Shown piece by piece: positions 9,721-17,503 of a DNA stretch of 64,000 nt; the first letter of the stretch is position 1, and each line of letters starts with the position of its first letter. The stretch is from an uncultured Bacteroidales bacterium (GTDB lineage Bacteria; Bacteroidota; Bacteroidia; Bacteroidales; Bacteroidaceae). The stretch spans positions 62,001 to 126,000 of the forward strand of contig CACYYM010000002.1 in assembly GCA_902778625.1 (NCBI GenBank), in the 5' to 3' direction. The notes under the pieces were generated by a model that worked only from the letters and a program-made list of their open reading frames with translations, was not told where the DNA came from and did no database searches. Position numbers and translations under genes: made by a program.

Positions 9721-11073
9721 ATGAAAAGACGTGAATTCCTTCGAAATGCTGCCATTGTGGCTGCATCCAGTGGTATTGCCACCGACGTAATGGCGGCAGA
9801 GAATTTGTTATCTCCCATTCCAAGTCCCTCGCCAGAGGGTGAAAGCAAGAAAGCCGAGTCGCTCATCGACAGCGAGCCTGTCCTGCAGAATTATGCGGCG
9901 ACAAGTATGGGCATTGCCTTCAGCGTAACAGACTGGGCAAACGGTTATGTCATCTACGGCGAGAAGCCAGACCTGAGCGATGGCAAAAGGGTGTGGTGTG
10001 GCGGTTATCGTATGACAGCACTCGACAACGAAGTAAGTCAGGTGCGTCTCACCGGCCTGAAGCCTAACACATTATATTATTATAAGATAGGAGCCGACCG
10101 CATCAACTACAAGGACGGTTACCACATGAGCATCATCGGCAACGAAGAAAAGCCGAAGACATACAGCTTCCGAACCGCTGGAGAAGGAGCAAAGTCGCAC
10201 TTCTGCGTCATCAACGACACCCATGCAAAGTGGGAAGCCATCGATCCCGCCATTAATAAAATCATGGAGCTTCAGCCCAGCTGTGTCATTTGGAACGGCG
10301 ACGCCACCAATTGCGAAGAGACGATAGCAGACCAGAAACGCATCTTCTTTAAGCCCAACATCGAGCGAAAAGACTATGCAGCCAACATCCCGTACCTCTT
10401 CTGCCCAGGCAATCACGACGAACGAGGCATGGCAAATCGCCATCTGGAACGCGTCTGGATGTTCCGTCAGCCAGAGGAACGTCGACCTTTCGACTGGGAC
10501 TTGGGGCGCAACTTCGCTGTCCGAATGGGTGACATTGCACTTATCGGCCTCGATACTGCCGAGGACAAACTCGACTCGAATCCTTTGTTTGCCAATCTCT
10601 TCCAAAGCGGTCCGTATCGTATGGCACAGAAGCGTTGGCTAAAGGACGCTTTGAAACGGCCCGAGATAGCAAGTGCGCCTTATCTGGTCGCCTTTTGTCA
10701 CATCCCACTTTATGACCCGAGAGAGAACGTCAACCCGGGTGATCTCTTCCCTGCCGACATTGCACCCAATTATGAAGGGGACTTCGCGGAGTGGCAGCGG
10801 ACAAGTGCAAACCTCTGGGGACCGCTGTTGGAGGAGGCTGGCTGCCACATGCTGATTACAGCTCACCAGCATCGTTATCGTCTGGATATGCCGAACGAGA
10901 AGCACTCGTGGTATCAGATTGTTGGCGGCGGACCGCATATGAAAGGCTTGGACGGCGTGCATTTCGCTACAGTAATTGAAGGAGAAGTCAAGGACGGAAA
11001 ACTTGTCATCTCCGTCCACAACCTTTGTCGTGGCGAAGTTTACGACAAAGTGACGTTCAGCAACCCGCGTTAA
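9721..11073 (+). CDS. Tat-exported metallophosphatase (purple acid phosphatase-like)
   Basis: Predicted periplasmic phosphoesterase, 450 residues from the ATG at 9721. The N-terminus KRREFLRNAAIVAAS is a twin-arginine signal. A fibronectin-III-like purple-acid-phosphatase N domain (about residues 50-155, with VRLTGLKPNTLYYYKIG) precedes the calcineurin-like core. Metal motifs are all present: NDTHAKWE, WNGDATN, CPGNHDERG, CHIPLY and TAHQHRY. The segment SPIPSPSPEGESKK just after the signal looks like a palindromic repeat read through in frame. Substrate unknown. It diverges from the hexuronate operon and ends inside a perfect inverted repeat (11073-11150). Confidence 0.88.
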   Translation: MKRREFLRNAAIVAASSGIATDVMAAENLLSPIPSPSPEGESKKAESLIDSEPVLQNYAATSMGIAFSVTDWANGYVIYGEKPDLSDGKRVWCGGYRMTALDNEVSQVRLTGLKPNTLYYYKIGADRINYKDGYHMSIIGNEEKPKTYSFRTAGEGAKSHFCVINDTHAKWEAIDPAINKIMELQPSCVIWNGDATNCEETIADQKRIFFKPNIERKDYAANIPYLFCPGNHDERGMANRHLERVWMFRQPEERRPFDWDLGRNFAVRMGDIALIGLDTAEDKLDSNPLFANLFQSGPYRMAQKRWLKDALKRPEIASAPYLVAFCHIPLYDPRENVNPGDLFPADIAPNYEGDFAEWQRTSANLWGPLLEEAGCHMLITAHQHRYRLDMPNEKHSWYQIVGGGPHMKGLDGVHFATVIEGEVKDGKLVISVHNLCRGEVYDKVTFSNPR

Positions 11074-11150
11074 GTTCATTATACATACATGTATCTATAA
11101 TTAAATGTACATGTATGTATAATTATAGATACATGTATGTATAATGAACT
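11073..11150. repeat. Perfect 30-bp inverted repeat
   Basis: Arms 11073-11102 and 11121-11150 are exact reverse complements (30 bp each) around an 18-base spacer. The left arm begins on the last base of the metallophosphatase stop codon. The arms and spacer are made of ACATGTATGTAT-like repeats. It would form a very stable transcript hairpin and probably ends transcription, though no U-tract follows. Confidence 0.85.
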
Positions 11151-11249
11151 CGCCCTGCGAGGTTGAGTGATGGCACGTGCGAAACGTCCGCTTTCGGCTT
11201 GTGAAACCGATTGGGAGTGCGTACGAAATGTCTTTGTTCACGATACCAA

Positions 11250-11282
11250 AAAAGGCAACTCCCTGTGTGAGAGTTGCCTTTT
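11250..11282 (-). terminator. Rho-independent terminator after the 52-residue gene
   Basis: Twelve-base stem (11250-11261 with 11271-11282, AAAAGGCAACTC arm) and a 9-base loop. Read on the minus strand it is followed by a T-rich run, so it terminates the small gene at 11307-11465. Confidence 0.8.
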
Positions 11283-11306
11283 CTGTTGATTCGAAGAGCA
11301 ATTTCT

Positions 11307-11465
11307 TTAATCGTCGCCCCAGATATCCCAGGCGTTGTTTTCATTTGTCAGAGCATCTTCGCCATCGACAGTCTTGTCGCTGTCTTTATTTACCTTCAGG
11401 CTTTCGGCAATCATCATGGCTGCCATAGCCTCTTCTAACTGCATTGCAGGTGCTATATATTTCAT
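11307..11465 (-). CDS. 52-residue small protein of unknown function
   Basis: Short gene with ATG at 11465 and TAA at 11307. The product begins MKYIAPAMQLEEAMAAMMIA and ends in an acidic, aromatic tail NNAWDIWGDD. It has no signal peptide or clear membrane segment; residues 8-23 could form an amphipathic helix rich in Met and Ala. It lies 82 bases downstream of the 1451-residue secreted protein gene on the same strand, with a hairpin between (11510-11537), and has its own terminator, which supports it being a real gene. The pattern (YIxPxM start, variable middle, WDIWG end) recalls small Bacteroidales ORFs found near secreted proteins. That is recollection, not a search. Function unknown; a precursor peptide is possible. 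Confidence 0.65.
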   Translation of the reverse strand: MKYIAPAMQLEEAMAAMMIAESLKVNKDSDKTVDGEDALTNENNAWDIWGDD

Positions 11466-11509
11466 TGTCTTTAATGTTTAAGCGTTAGTTATACATTATT
11501 AATATATAT

Positions 11510-11537
11510 GGTTTCCCCCTCCGGAGAGGAGGAAACC
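11510..11537 (-). terminator. Intergenic hairpin after the 1451-residue gene
   Basis: GGTTTCC (11510-11516) pairs with GGAAACC (11531-11537) around a C/G-rich partly pairing loop. There is no T-run in the minus direction, so it may be a partial terminator or processing site between the large gene and the 52-residue gene. Confidence 0.45.
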
Positions 11538-11547
11538 TGCGATTTGT

Positions 11548-14500
11548 TTACTTAAGCACTTTCTTGCCTGCTACAATGTTGATGCCTTTCTGCATCTTGC
11601 TTAGACGCTGACCTGCAACGTTGTAGACGGGAGCGTTTTCGCCAGCCATCTCTACGCCGTTGATGCCTGTTGCATCATCGTCGAAGCCATAGAAGCCCTT
11701 GACGCCTTCGCCGGTGATTACCATGTAGCCCTTACCGGCCTTGATAGTTGTGCCAGGCGTTGTCTTATAGAAGCCTACGCCTTCTGTTTCTTCGTTAGCG
11801 AGGATGTACTGAGTGCCGTCGGCAACGACGCCATTAGATGCTTGGAGCTCGTTGGTTGCGCCAAGAACAGCACCAGTTGTGCGCTCAACAGCATACTTGC
11901 CAGCTGCATCTGCCTTAACTACGACAGCTGTACCTGCAGGAACTGTGGTAACGGGCTCGAGATGAACATAGTCACCATTGGGCTGTGCTGCAAATGCGGC
12001 AACTTCAGCACCAGTGAAGTCTACGTCAACAGGAGCAACGTATGTAGCATAGAGATTTTCGCCAACAGTGACAAACTCTGTGCTTGACTGTCCGATGCAG
12101 TAGAGACGGAAGTTGTCGAGAACAATCCAGTCACCGCCCTTCACGTCTTCGGCATTGCGATAAACACCAATCTCGAGTGTTCCGTTATCAACGGTAACGA
12201 CAGGAGCCTGAACGGTGTAAGTTCCAAGTCTGAAGAAACGGGTAGCCTGAACACAATCGTCAGGAATGATTGTCGTGTTGTTGAAGCGACCGTAACCTGC
12301 ACCCTTGTTGGCACCGTCGAGAATGCTGGGCAGCGGTGTGCAGTTGTCCTCGCTGCCAGCATAGATGTAAGCAAGCTGATTGTTGCTGCCTGCAATTGCA
12401 TCGTCGTATGAACCGTCGCGATAGAAACCTGTGCACTCTACAACATACTGACCAGCGGGCAGACCTGTAATTACTTGCTTGATGTAGACCTTACCCTCTG
12501 CATTATTCATATGGAATACATAGTCGCCGTTGACTGCGTTCTCCTTCCAGTTGAAGATTTCGCCAGCATTGCACTCCCACTTGGAATCGTTGAGGTTGGC
12601 ATTTGCATTATCCTTATTGTCACCGTCGAAGTCATTCTGGCTGAAGGTGTTCTGGTGGATGTAGTAGCTGACGTCAGCGGGGTTCTCAGCAGTAGCTTCT
12701 GCTGCAAGAGCCTCAAGTTGCTCACGTGTAACGACCTTCCACTGGTTGTAGGGATTGTCGGCACCAGCCTTGTCGGTGTCAACCTGATAGCCTTCGCCAT
12801 CAGTCATGCCGAGGTACTTGCCTTCTTGCGCTTCAAGTCCGCTCTGGATGATGCGATAGTTGCCGTTGCCGACAGCTTCGAATGTCCAAGCCCAGCCTTC
12901 GTTGGTTGTGAAGTCGCCGCCATAACCGCAATCAATATAGCCATTGTGACCGAGACCGTCGTTTGCTCCACGACGTCCGTTGGGCAGGTTGGTCTTGATA
13001 GAGAAACGGTTCTCGCCGCTGCTGTTTGCAAGCAGAACCATTGGCCATGCGCTAATGTTGTAGTCGAGAGAAGCATGAGTGCCCCAGTCGTTGCCGCCAG
13101 CGAGGAACTGTCCGGCACCTACGTTGTAGAGCCAGCACTCCAGACCATCGGCAGGTTCAGCAGAATCGAAGCTATAGTCGTGACGCGGAGAGAGAGCCTT
13201 GCGGAGCTCATAGCGTATGAGGTTAAGAGCACGACCTGCATCCTGCAGACAAACTGTTGCATTCTGTGCATATTCGAGAACTTCGGGGTCGATGCCTTCC
13301 ACGCCTTCTGTCTGTGCAACAGCAACTGCGAGGCGAGCGCGGGTCTCATTGTTCTCGAATCTTGCGCTTGGAGAGCCCTCTTCCATGCTGTTGCCATAGA
13401 TACCGCCGTCAGCATAACGACCGCCCCAGTTCTGGTGAACATGGTAAGCAAAGACATTGACAGTACCGTCGGTCTTGATGAGAGCGCGTTGCTCGTCGTT
13501 GAGCTTAACGATTTCATCCTCGTACCAGCCATTCACGCCGGGTTCGAAACCGTTGCGTGCCCAAACGAGTGTACCGTTGATGTAGTATTCGCAAGGAGCA
13601 TCGTCGTGAGCTGCGGGCATGTAGAGCTGTGCGGGCAGTTCGCCTTCAGCCTTGAAGTAGCGGCGAACGTAAACATCGCCGGGATTCTCGGGCCAGCCAT
13701 TGGGTAATACGGTGCTGTTGTAGAACCAGCTTCCTGTCTTGGTATTAACCATTACATAATCTGCATCGTACCAAGCCTTGCCGTTATTGTCGTTAGCGGG
13801 TACGCCAGCGATAACGTTGTAGTTGGGGTTGCTTGTGTTCCAATCGCCAAAGCCATGACCGAGGTCGAAGGTCATAGTGTAGGCTGGCTTGTACTGGTCA
13901 CCGCCGATGCGGATAGAACCTAAGATGGCGTCGCTTGTGCCGTCCCATACTTCGACATTGTCGGCGGTAGTGGGATCTAAGGCTACGTCGATAGCATACT
14001 TCTGGGGATAAACATAATGCTCAATGGTGAGTTCGTCGAAGTGGAAGAAGAAATCCTTACCATCGTCACCTACGCCGAACTGAATAACCATCGTTTCAGA
14101 AGTGCCATCTGCTACGAAATTAAATTCATAAGGCTGATTTTCTACTGCAGCGTTGGTGAGGCCAATGAGGCCAAGCACTGAACCTGAAACACCTGATGGA
14201 ACAATACCACGGTCAAACTCAGGATTGTTGATTATGAAGACAGGAAGTTCGGTGTATGAGCTCCATGAGTTCCAGCCATTGGATGTGAACTTGAATGAAA
14301 CGCGATACTTGTCGCCTACTGTAAATCCATCAATTGTACATTGGTAGGGTTCCCAGTTGCCATCGCCCTTGTACGGGTTAAAGAAGTTGTTGTTGCCATC
14401 ATTAACGATATGGTTGTAGGTCTCATCATATCCGAAGCGGCATTTCCATCCGCCGCCGTTACCTTCGCGCCTCATGTCCTGATAGTTGGTGGCATCAATA

Positions 14501-15903
14501 GGTTCGAGAGTAACGAGACCGAGATCTACCCATTCTTCACCGTTCCAATTGTACTCGTGATTGTCATTGGTGTTGATGACGTTTTTGCCTGGATATACGG
14601 CGATGCCTGCTTCGCTTGCAATGGCCTGACCGTCTGCGCTCAGGACAAAGTCCTTGCTGGAAGCAGACAAAACGATTTCGCCGGTAACCTTGTCCTTAAG
14701 TCCACCTTTGCCTTCTGCAGTTACGATGGGCACGAAGTCTCTTACAACAACGTCGCCTTCATAAATCTTACAGCCATAAAGTTTCATGAACAGATAGGAG
14801 TTGTCGCGCTGATTCCCACCTGCTCCGCCTGTGTTCGTGTCGAAGAGGTACAGATTGTTTGTGCAATCTTCAACGGTACCAGTTGCAGTAATCTTTGCTT
14901 TTTCTTCACCTGCGACAGTAAATGTCACGGTGTTCTCGAATGCATCGATAATCATACGTTGGTTGCGAGGAATTTCCGTAGTACCTACATGCTCATCGCC
15001 AGTACGATTGTAGCATCCCTTGTTGTAGCCATTGTCTTTGCCGGTACGTGCGAAGAGCACGAATGCATGGCTGGTCCATCCACCTTGACGTGCACCGAAC
15101 ACTGCCATCCAGCTCTTTGCGGATGATTCGGCGAGTTCAGCATCCACGACAATCCTTGTGTTGGCCTTAGGAATGTAGTTTGTGTTGATGTAGGGGACAT
15201 CGGATGTGCCGTTGGCTTCCACGGTGGCAATGTACTCAATCTGAGTTGCGCTGCCGCCGGCAACCTTCAGGGTGCTTACTTCGGGATAGAGACCGAACTC
15301 TTCGTATTCGCCCAGGTTGTTGAGGGCATAATACTTCTTCGAAGTCTTGTCGAACACATAGGGATCTGTGCCTGTGTAGGAACCGATGGCTTCAATAGCT
15401 GTTGCCTCGAACGGGCCTACGAGAGGTTCGGCAGTAGGTATGTCAGGTGTGTAACCACTGTCGGGCGTGTAGTTGACAGTAAGGCTTTTCAGACGGAATG
15501 TTCCTGTCGGAGTGAAGGTGACATTCGTTGTTGAGCCTTCTGGTGTCCATGAACCACTTGCATAAGTGCCTGTGCTGGCGGTAACGTTAGCGCTTTGGCT
15601 TGCAGGATTAGTGGTAACAGTGATACCATTGAGTGTGCCTGCACCAGCAACCTTTACGGTCAAGGTGTAGTTCGTAAGGGTTGTTGGGTCGGCAATACCC
15701 AATGTGCCGGTTGTTCCATCCTTTTTTGCGATGGTAACCGTCACATGATAAGGCGAAACCTTCCATGTGTAAGGCACTTCAACATTTGTGTTGCCTGAAG
15801 GAAGCGATGCCCTCAGGTCTGCTAAGCTAAATGTGACCTGGTCGGCAAATACTTGTCCCAAGCCCAACACAAGCGAAGCGAGAATTAATAAATGTTTCTT
15901 CAT
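11548..15903 (-). CDS. Large secreted multidomain protein with Prevotella-type C-terminal tail
   Basis: 1451 residues with a clear signal peptide (residues 1-20, cut after VFA). No catalytic domain is recognised. Residues about 220-415 look like a concanavalin/LamG-type module (DVPYINTNYIPKANTR start). Residues about 480-640 and 1120-1280 look like beta-sandwich carbohydrate-binding-type domains, and the middle includes a galactose-binding-like stretch (RRYFKAEGELPAQLYMPAAH). The C-terminus ends VYNVAGQRLSKMQKGINI followed by VAGKKVLK, a tail shared with other secreted proteins here and probably an export or attachment signal. Surface adhesin or glycan-binding protein is the best guess. A promoter lies at 15951-15982. 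Confidence 0.8.
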   Translation of the reverse strand: MKKHLLILASLVLGLGQVFADQVTFSLADLRASLPSGNTNVEVPYTWKVSPYHVTVTIAKKDGTTGTLGIADPTTLTNYTLTVKVAGAGTLNGITVTTNPASQSANVTASTGTYASGSWTPEGSTTNVTFTPTGTFRLKSLTVNYTPDSGYTPDIPTAEPLVGPFEATAIEAIGSYTGTDPYVFDKTSKKYYALNNLGEYEEFGLYPEVSTLKVAGGSATQIEYIATVEANGTSDVPYINTNYIPKANTRIVVDAELAESSAKSWMAVFGARQGGWTSHAFVLFARTGKDNGYNKGCYNRTGDEHVGTTEIPRNQRMIIDAFENTVTFTVAGEEKAKITATGTVEDCTNNLYLFDTNTGGAGGNQRDNSYLFMKLYGCKIYEGDVVVRDFVPIVTAEGKGGLKDKVTGEIVLSASSKDFVLSADGQAIASEAGIAVYPGKNVINTNDNHEYNWNGEEWVDLGLVTLEPIDATNYQDMRREGNGGGWKCRFGYDETYNHIVNDGNNNFFNPYKGDGNWEPYQCTIDGFTVGDKYRVSFKFTSNGWNSWSSYTELPVFIINNPEFDRGIVPSGVSGSVLGLIGLTNAAVENQPYEFNFVADGTSETMVIQFGVGDDGKDFFFHFDELTIEHYVYPQKYAIDVALDPTTADNVEVWDGTSDAILGSIRIGGDQYKPAYTMTFDLGHGFGDWNTSNPNYNVIAGVPANDNNGKAWYDADYVMVNTKTGSWFYNSTVLPNGWPENPGDVYVRRYFKAEGELPAQLYMPAAHDDAPCEYYINGTLVWARNGFEPGVNGWYEDEIVKLNDEQRALIKTDGTVNVFAYHVHQNWGGRYADGGIYGNSMEEGSPSARFENNETRARLAVAVAQTEGVEGIDPEVLEYAQNATVCLQDAGRALNLIRYELRKALSPRHDYSFDSAEPADGLECWLYNVGAGQFLAGGNDWGTHASLDYNISAWPMVLLANSSGENRFSIKTNLPNGRRGANDGLGHNGYIDCGYGGDFTTNEGWAWTFEAVGNGNYRIIQSGLEAQEGKYLGMTDGEGYQVDTDKAGADNPYNQWKVVTREQLEALAAEATAENPADVSYYIHQNTFSQNDFDGDNKDNANANLNDSKWECNAGEIFNWKENAVNGDYVFHMNNAEGKVYIKQVITGLPAGQYVVECTGFYRDGSYDDAIAGSNNQLAYIYAGSEDNCTPLPSILDGANKGAGYGRFNNTTIIPDDCVQATRFFRLGTYTVQAPVVTVDNGTLEIGVYRNAEDVKGGDWIVLDNFRLYCIGQSSTEFVTVGENLYATYVAPVDVDFTGAEVAAFAAQPNGDYVHLEPVTTVPAGTAVVVKADAAGKYAVERTTGAVLGATNELQASNGVVADGTQYILANEETEGVGFYKTTPGTTIKAGKGYMVITGEGVKGFYGFDDDATGINGVEMAGENAPVYNVAGQRLSKMQKGINIVAGKKVLK

Positions 15904-15950
15904 ACTTGTAGATTTTAGTTAATATTTGGGTTAATTAAGCATATTTTGTC

Positions 15951-15982
15951 CCAAAGTTACACTTTATTTTAATATACTCCAA
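15951..15982 (-). promoter_or_regulatory. Promoter of the 1451-residue protein gene
   Basis: On the minus strand TAACTTTGG at 15959 to 15951 with TTG at 15982-15980, 20 bases apart. The start codon is 48 bases downstream. Confidence 0.6.
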
Positions 15983-16037
15983 GCATTTCGTCATTTATTT
16001 TCTCATTCTTTGTTAAATTAATGTTTATACATAAAAA

Positions 16038-16077
16038 AACGCCTCTTTGCAGTATTCGAATAGTGCAATGAGGCGTT
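16038..16077 (-). terminator. Rho-independent terminator of asd
   Basis: Stem AACGCCTC (16038-16045) with GAGGCGTT (16070-16077), extended inward by TTGCA/TGCAA after one mismatch. On the minus strand it is followed by seven T, just downstream of the asd stop. Confidence 0.85.
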
Positions 16078-16100
16078 AAATGTAATACTATTATACCTTA

Positions 16101-17108
16101 TTATATATTACCGACCTTGATGAGGTATTCGGCAATCTGTACTGCGTTGAGGGCTGCACCTTTCTTGATTTGATCGCTTACCAGCCAGAATGTGATGCCA
16201 TTTGGGTTTGCGAGGTCCTTGCGAACGCGGCCTACGAAGACATCATCGCAGTTCTCATGGAAGAGAGGCATCGGATAAGTCTTGCTTGCAGGATTGTCTT
16301 CGAGCTGAAGGCCTTCACCATTTCGGATGGCTTCCTGAAATTCTTCGACACTTACAGGCCGCTCTGTCTCTGCCCAAACGCTTTCACTATGGCAACGGAG
16401 ACTGGGTACACGCACACACATGGCACTTACTTCGCAGTCGGTATGCATGATCTTCTTGGTCTCGTTGTACATCTTCATCTCCTCTTTAGTGTAGCCATTG
16501 TCGCAGAAGACGTCAATCTGGGGAATGACATTGAAAGCCAGCTGATAGGCGAACTTCTCGACTGTCGGCTTCTCTCCTGCAAGGAACTGACGCGATTGCT
16601 CGTAGAGTTCTGCCATTGCAGCTGCTCCTGCACCACTTGCGGCCTGATATGAAGCGACGTGCACACGCTTGATGTGCGACAGATTCTCAAGGGCTTGCAG
16701 GGCGACGACCATCATTATGGTGGTGCAGTTGGGGTTTGCAATTATATTACGAGGACGGTAGAGAGCGTCTTCGGCATTGCATTCGGGCACAACAAGAGGC
16801 ACATCTTCGTCCATTCGGAAAGCGCTGGAATTGTCGATCATCACAGCTCCGTGCTTCGTGATGGTCTCGGCAAACTCTTTGCTTGTACCGCCTCCAGCAC
16901 TCGTGAAGGCAATATCAACACCCTTGAAGTCGTCGTTATGTTGCAGGAGCTTCACTTCAATCTCCTTACCTCGGAATGTATATTTACGGCCCGCACTACG
17001 CTGACTGCCGAAAAGCAGCAGTTCGTCGATGGGAAAGTTTCTCTCGTCAAGAACTCGCAGGAACTCCTGTCCTACGGCTCCACTTGCGCCAACAATTGCA
17101 ACACGCAT
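16101..17108 (-). CDS. asd: Aspartate-semialdehyde dehydrogenase
   Basis: Reduces aspartyl phosphate to aspartate semialdehyde in the lysine, methionine, threonine and diaminopimelate pathway; cytosolic, NADPH-dependent. The 335-residue protein starts with the Rossmann motif [18 protein letters not shown], carries the catalytic cysteine C128 in NPNCTTI, and has the substrate-binding [15 protein letters not shown] region near residue 240. It stands alone, with a terminator at 16038-16077 and a repeat array and divergent gene upstream. Confidence 0.96.
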   Translation of the reverse strand: MRVAIVGASGAVGQEFLRVLDERNFPIDELLLFGSQRSAGRKYTFRGKEIEVKLLQHNDDFKGVDIAFTSAGGGTSKEFAETITKHGAVMIDNSSAFRMDEDVPLVVPECNAEDALYRPRNIIANPNCTTIMMVVALQALENLSHIKRVHVASYQAASGAGAAAMAELYEQSRQFLAGEKPTVEKFAYQLAFNVIPQIDVFCDNGYTKEEMKMYNETKKIMHTDCEVSAMCVRVPSLRCHSESVWAETERPVSVEEFQEAIRNGEGLQLEDNPASKTYPMPLFHENCDDVFVGRVRKDLANPNGITFWLVSDQIKKGAALNAVQIAEYLIKVGNI

Positions 17109-17156
17109 AGCTTAATTCAAATTTTATAAATTCAGAATTCTAAAATTTTTCTCGCT

Positions 17157-17165
17157 GCAAATGTA
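17157..17165 (-). promoter_or_regulatory. Candidate -7 box of asd
   Basis: TACATTTGC on the minus strand (17165 to 17157), 48 bases before the asd ATG. No clear -33 element at the standard distance. Confidence 0.4.
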
Positions 17166-17251
17166 CGACAAATACTTCATAGTTTGTCGTTTCGAGTTCT
17201 TAATTATACTTAAAGATGAGAATTTTTGACTAATGTCAAATGGAGTGTTTC

Positions 17252-17363
17252 CAAATGCGGCGTGATGTGTTGCAAAACTTAACGTGGTGAGTTTGCAATT
17301 TTAACGTGGTGAGTTTGCAATTTTAACGTGTTAAGTTAGACAACTTAACGTGGTGTGTTGAGA
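17252..17363. repeat. 22-bp repeat array b (5 units)
   Basis: CGTG cores at 17262, 17284, 17306, 17328 and 17350, exactly 22 bases apart. Typical unit: GCAATTTTAACGTGGTGAGT. It occupies the divergent gap between asd and the antiporter-protease gene (17109-17503). The rest of that gap holds the asd -7 box and the promoter candidate at 17424-17446; I see no gene. Confidence 0.88.
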
Positions 17364-17423
17364 GACCTCTACAGATAAGCTTTGTGAGAAAGGCAAAAAA
17401 AGTTGAAAGCGGAAAGCGGATAG

Positions 17424-17446
17424 TTGAAAGTTTTTTCGTATCTTTG
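17424..17446 (+). promoter_or_regulatory. Candidate promoter of the antiporter-protease gene
   Basis: TATCTTTG at 17439-17446 is a good -7 box. The nearest TTG (17424-17426) is only 12 bases upstream. The gene starts at 17504. Confidence 0.45.
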
Positions 17447-17503
17447 TACCGGTTTATACACTTTCGGGCATTAAAAAGTAAACAGTAAATTGTCAAATCC
17501 TAA

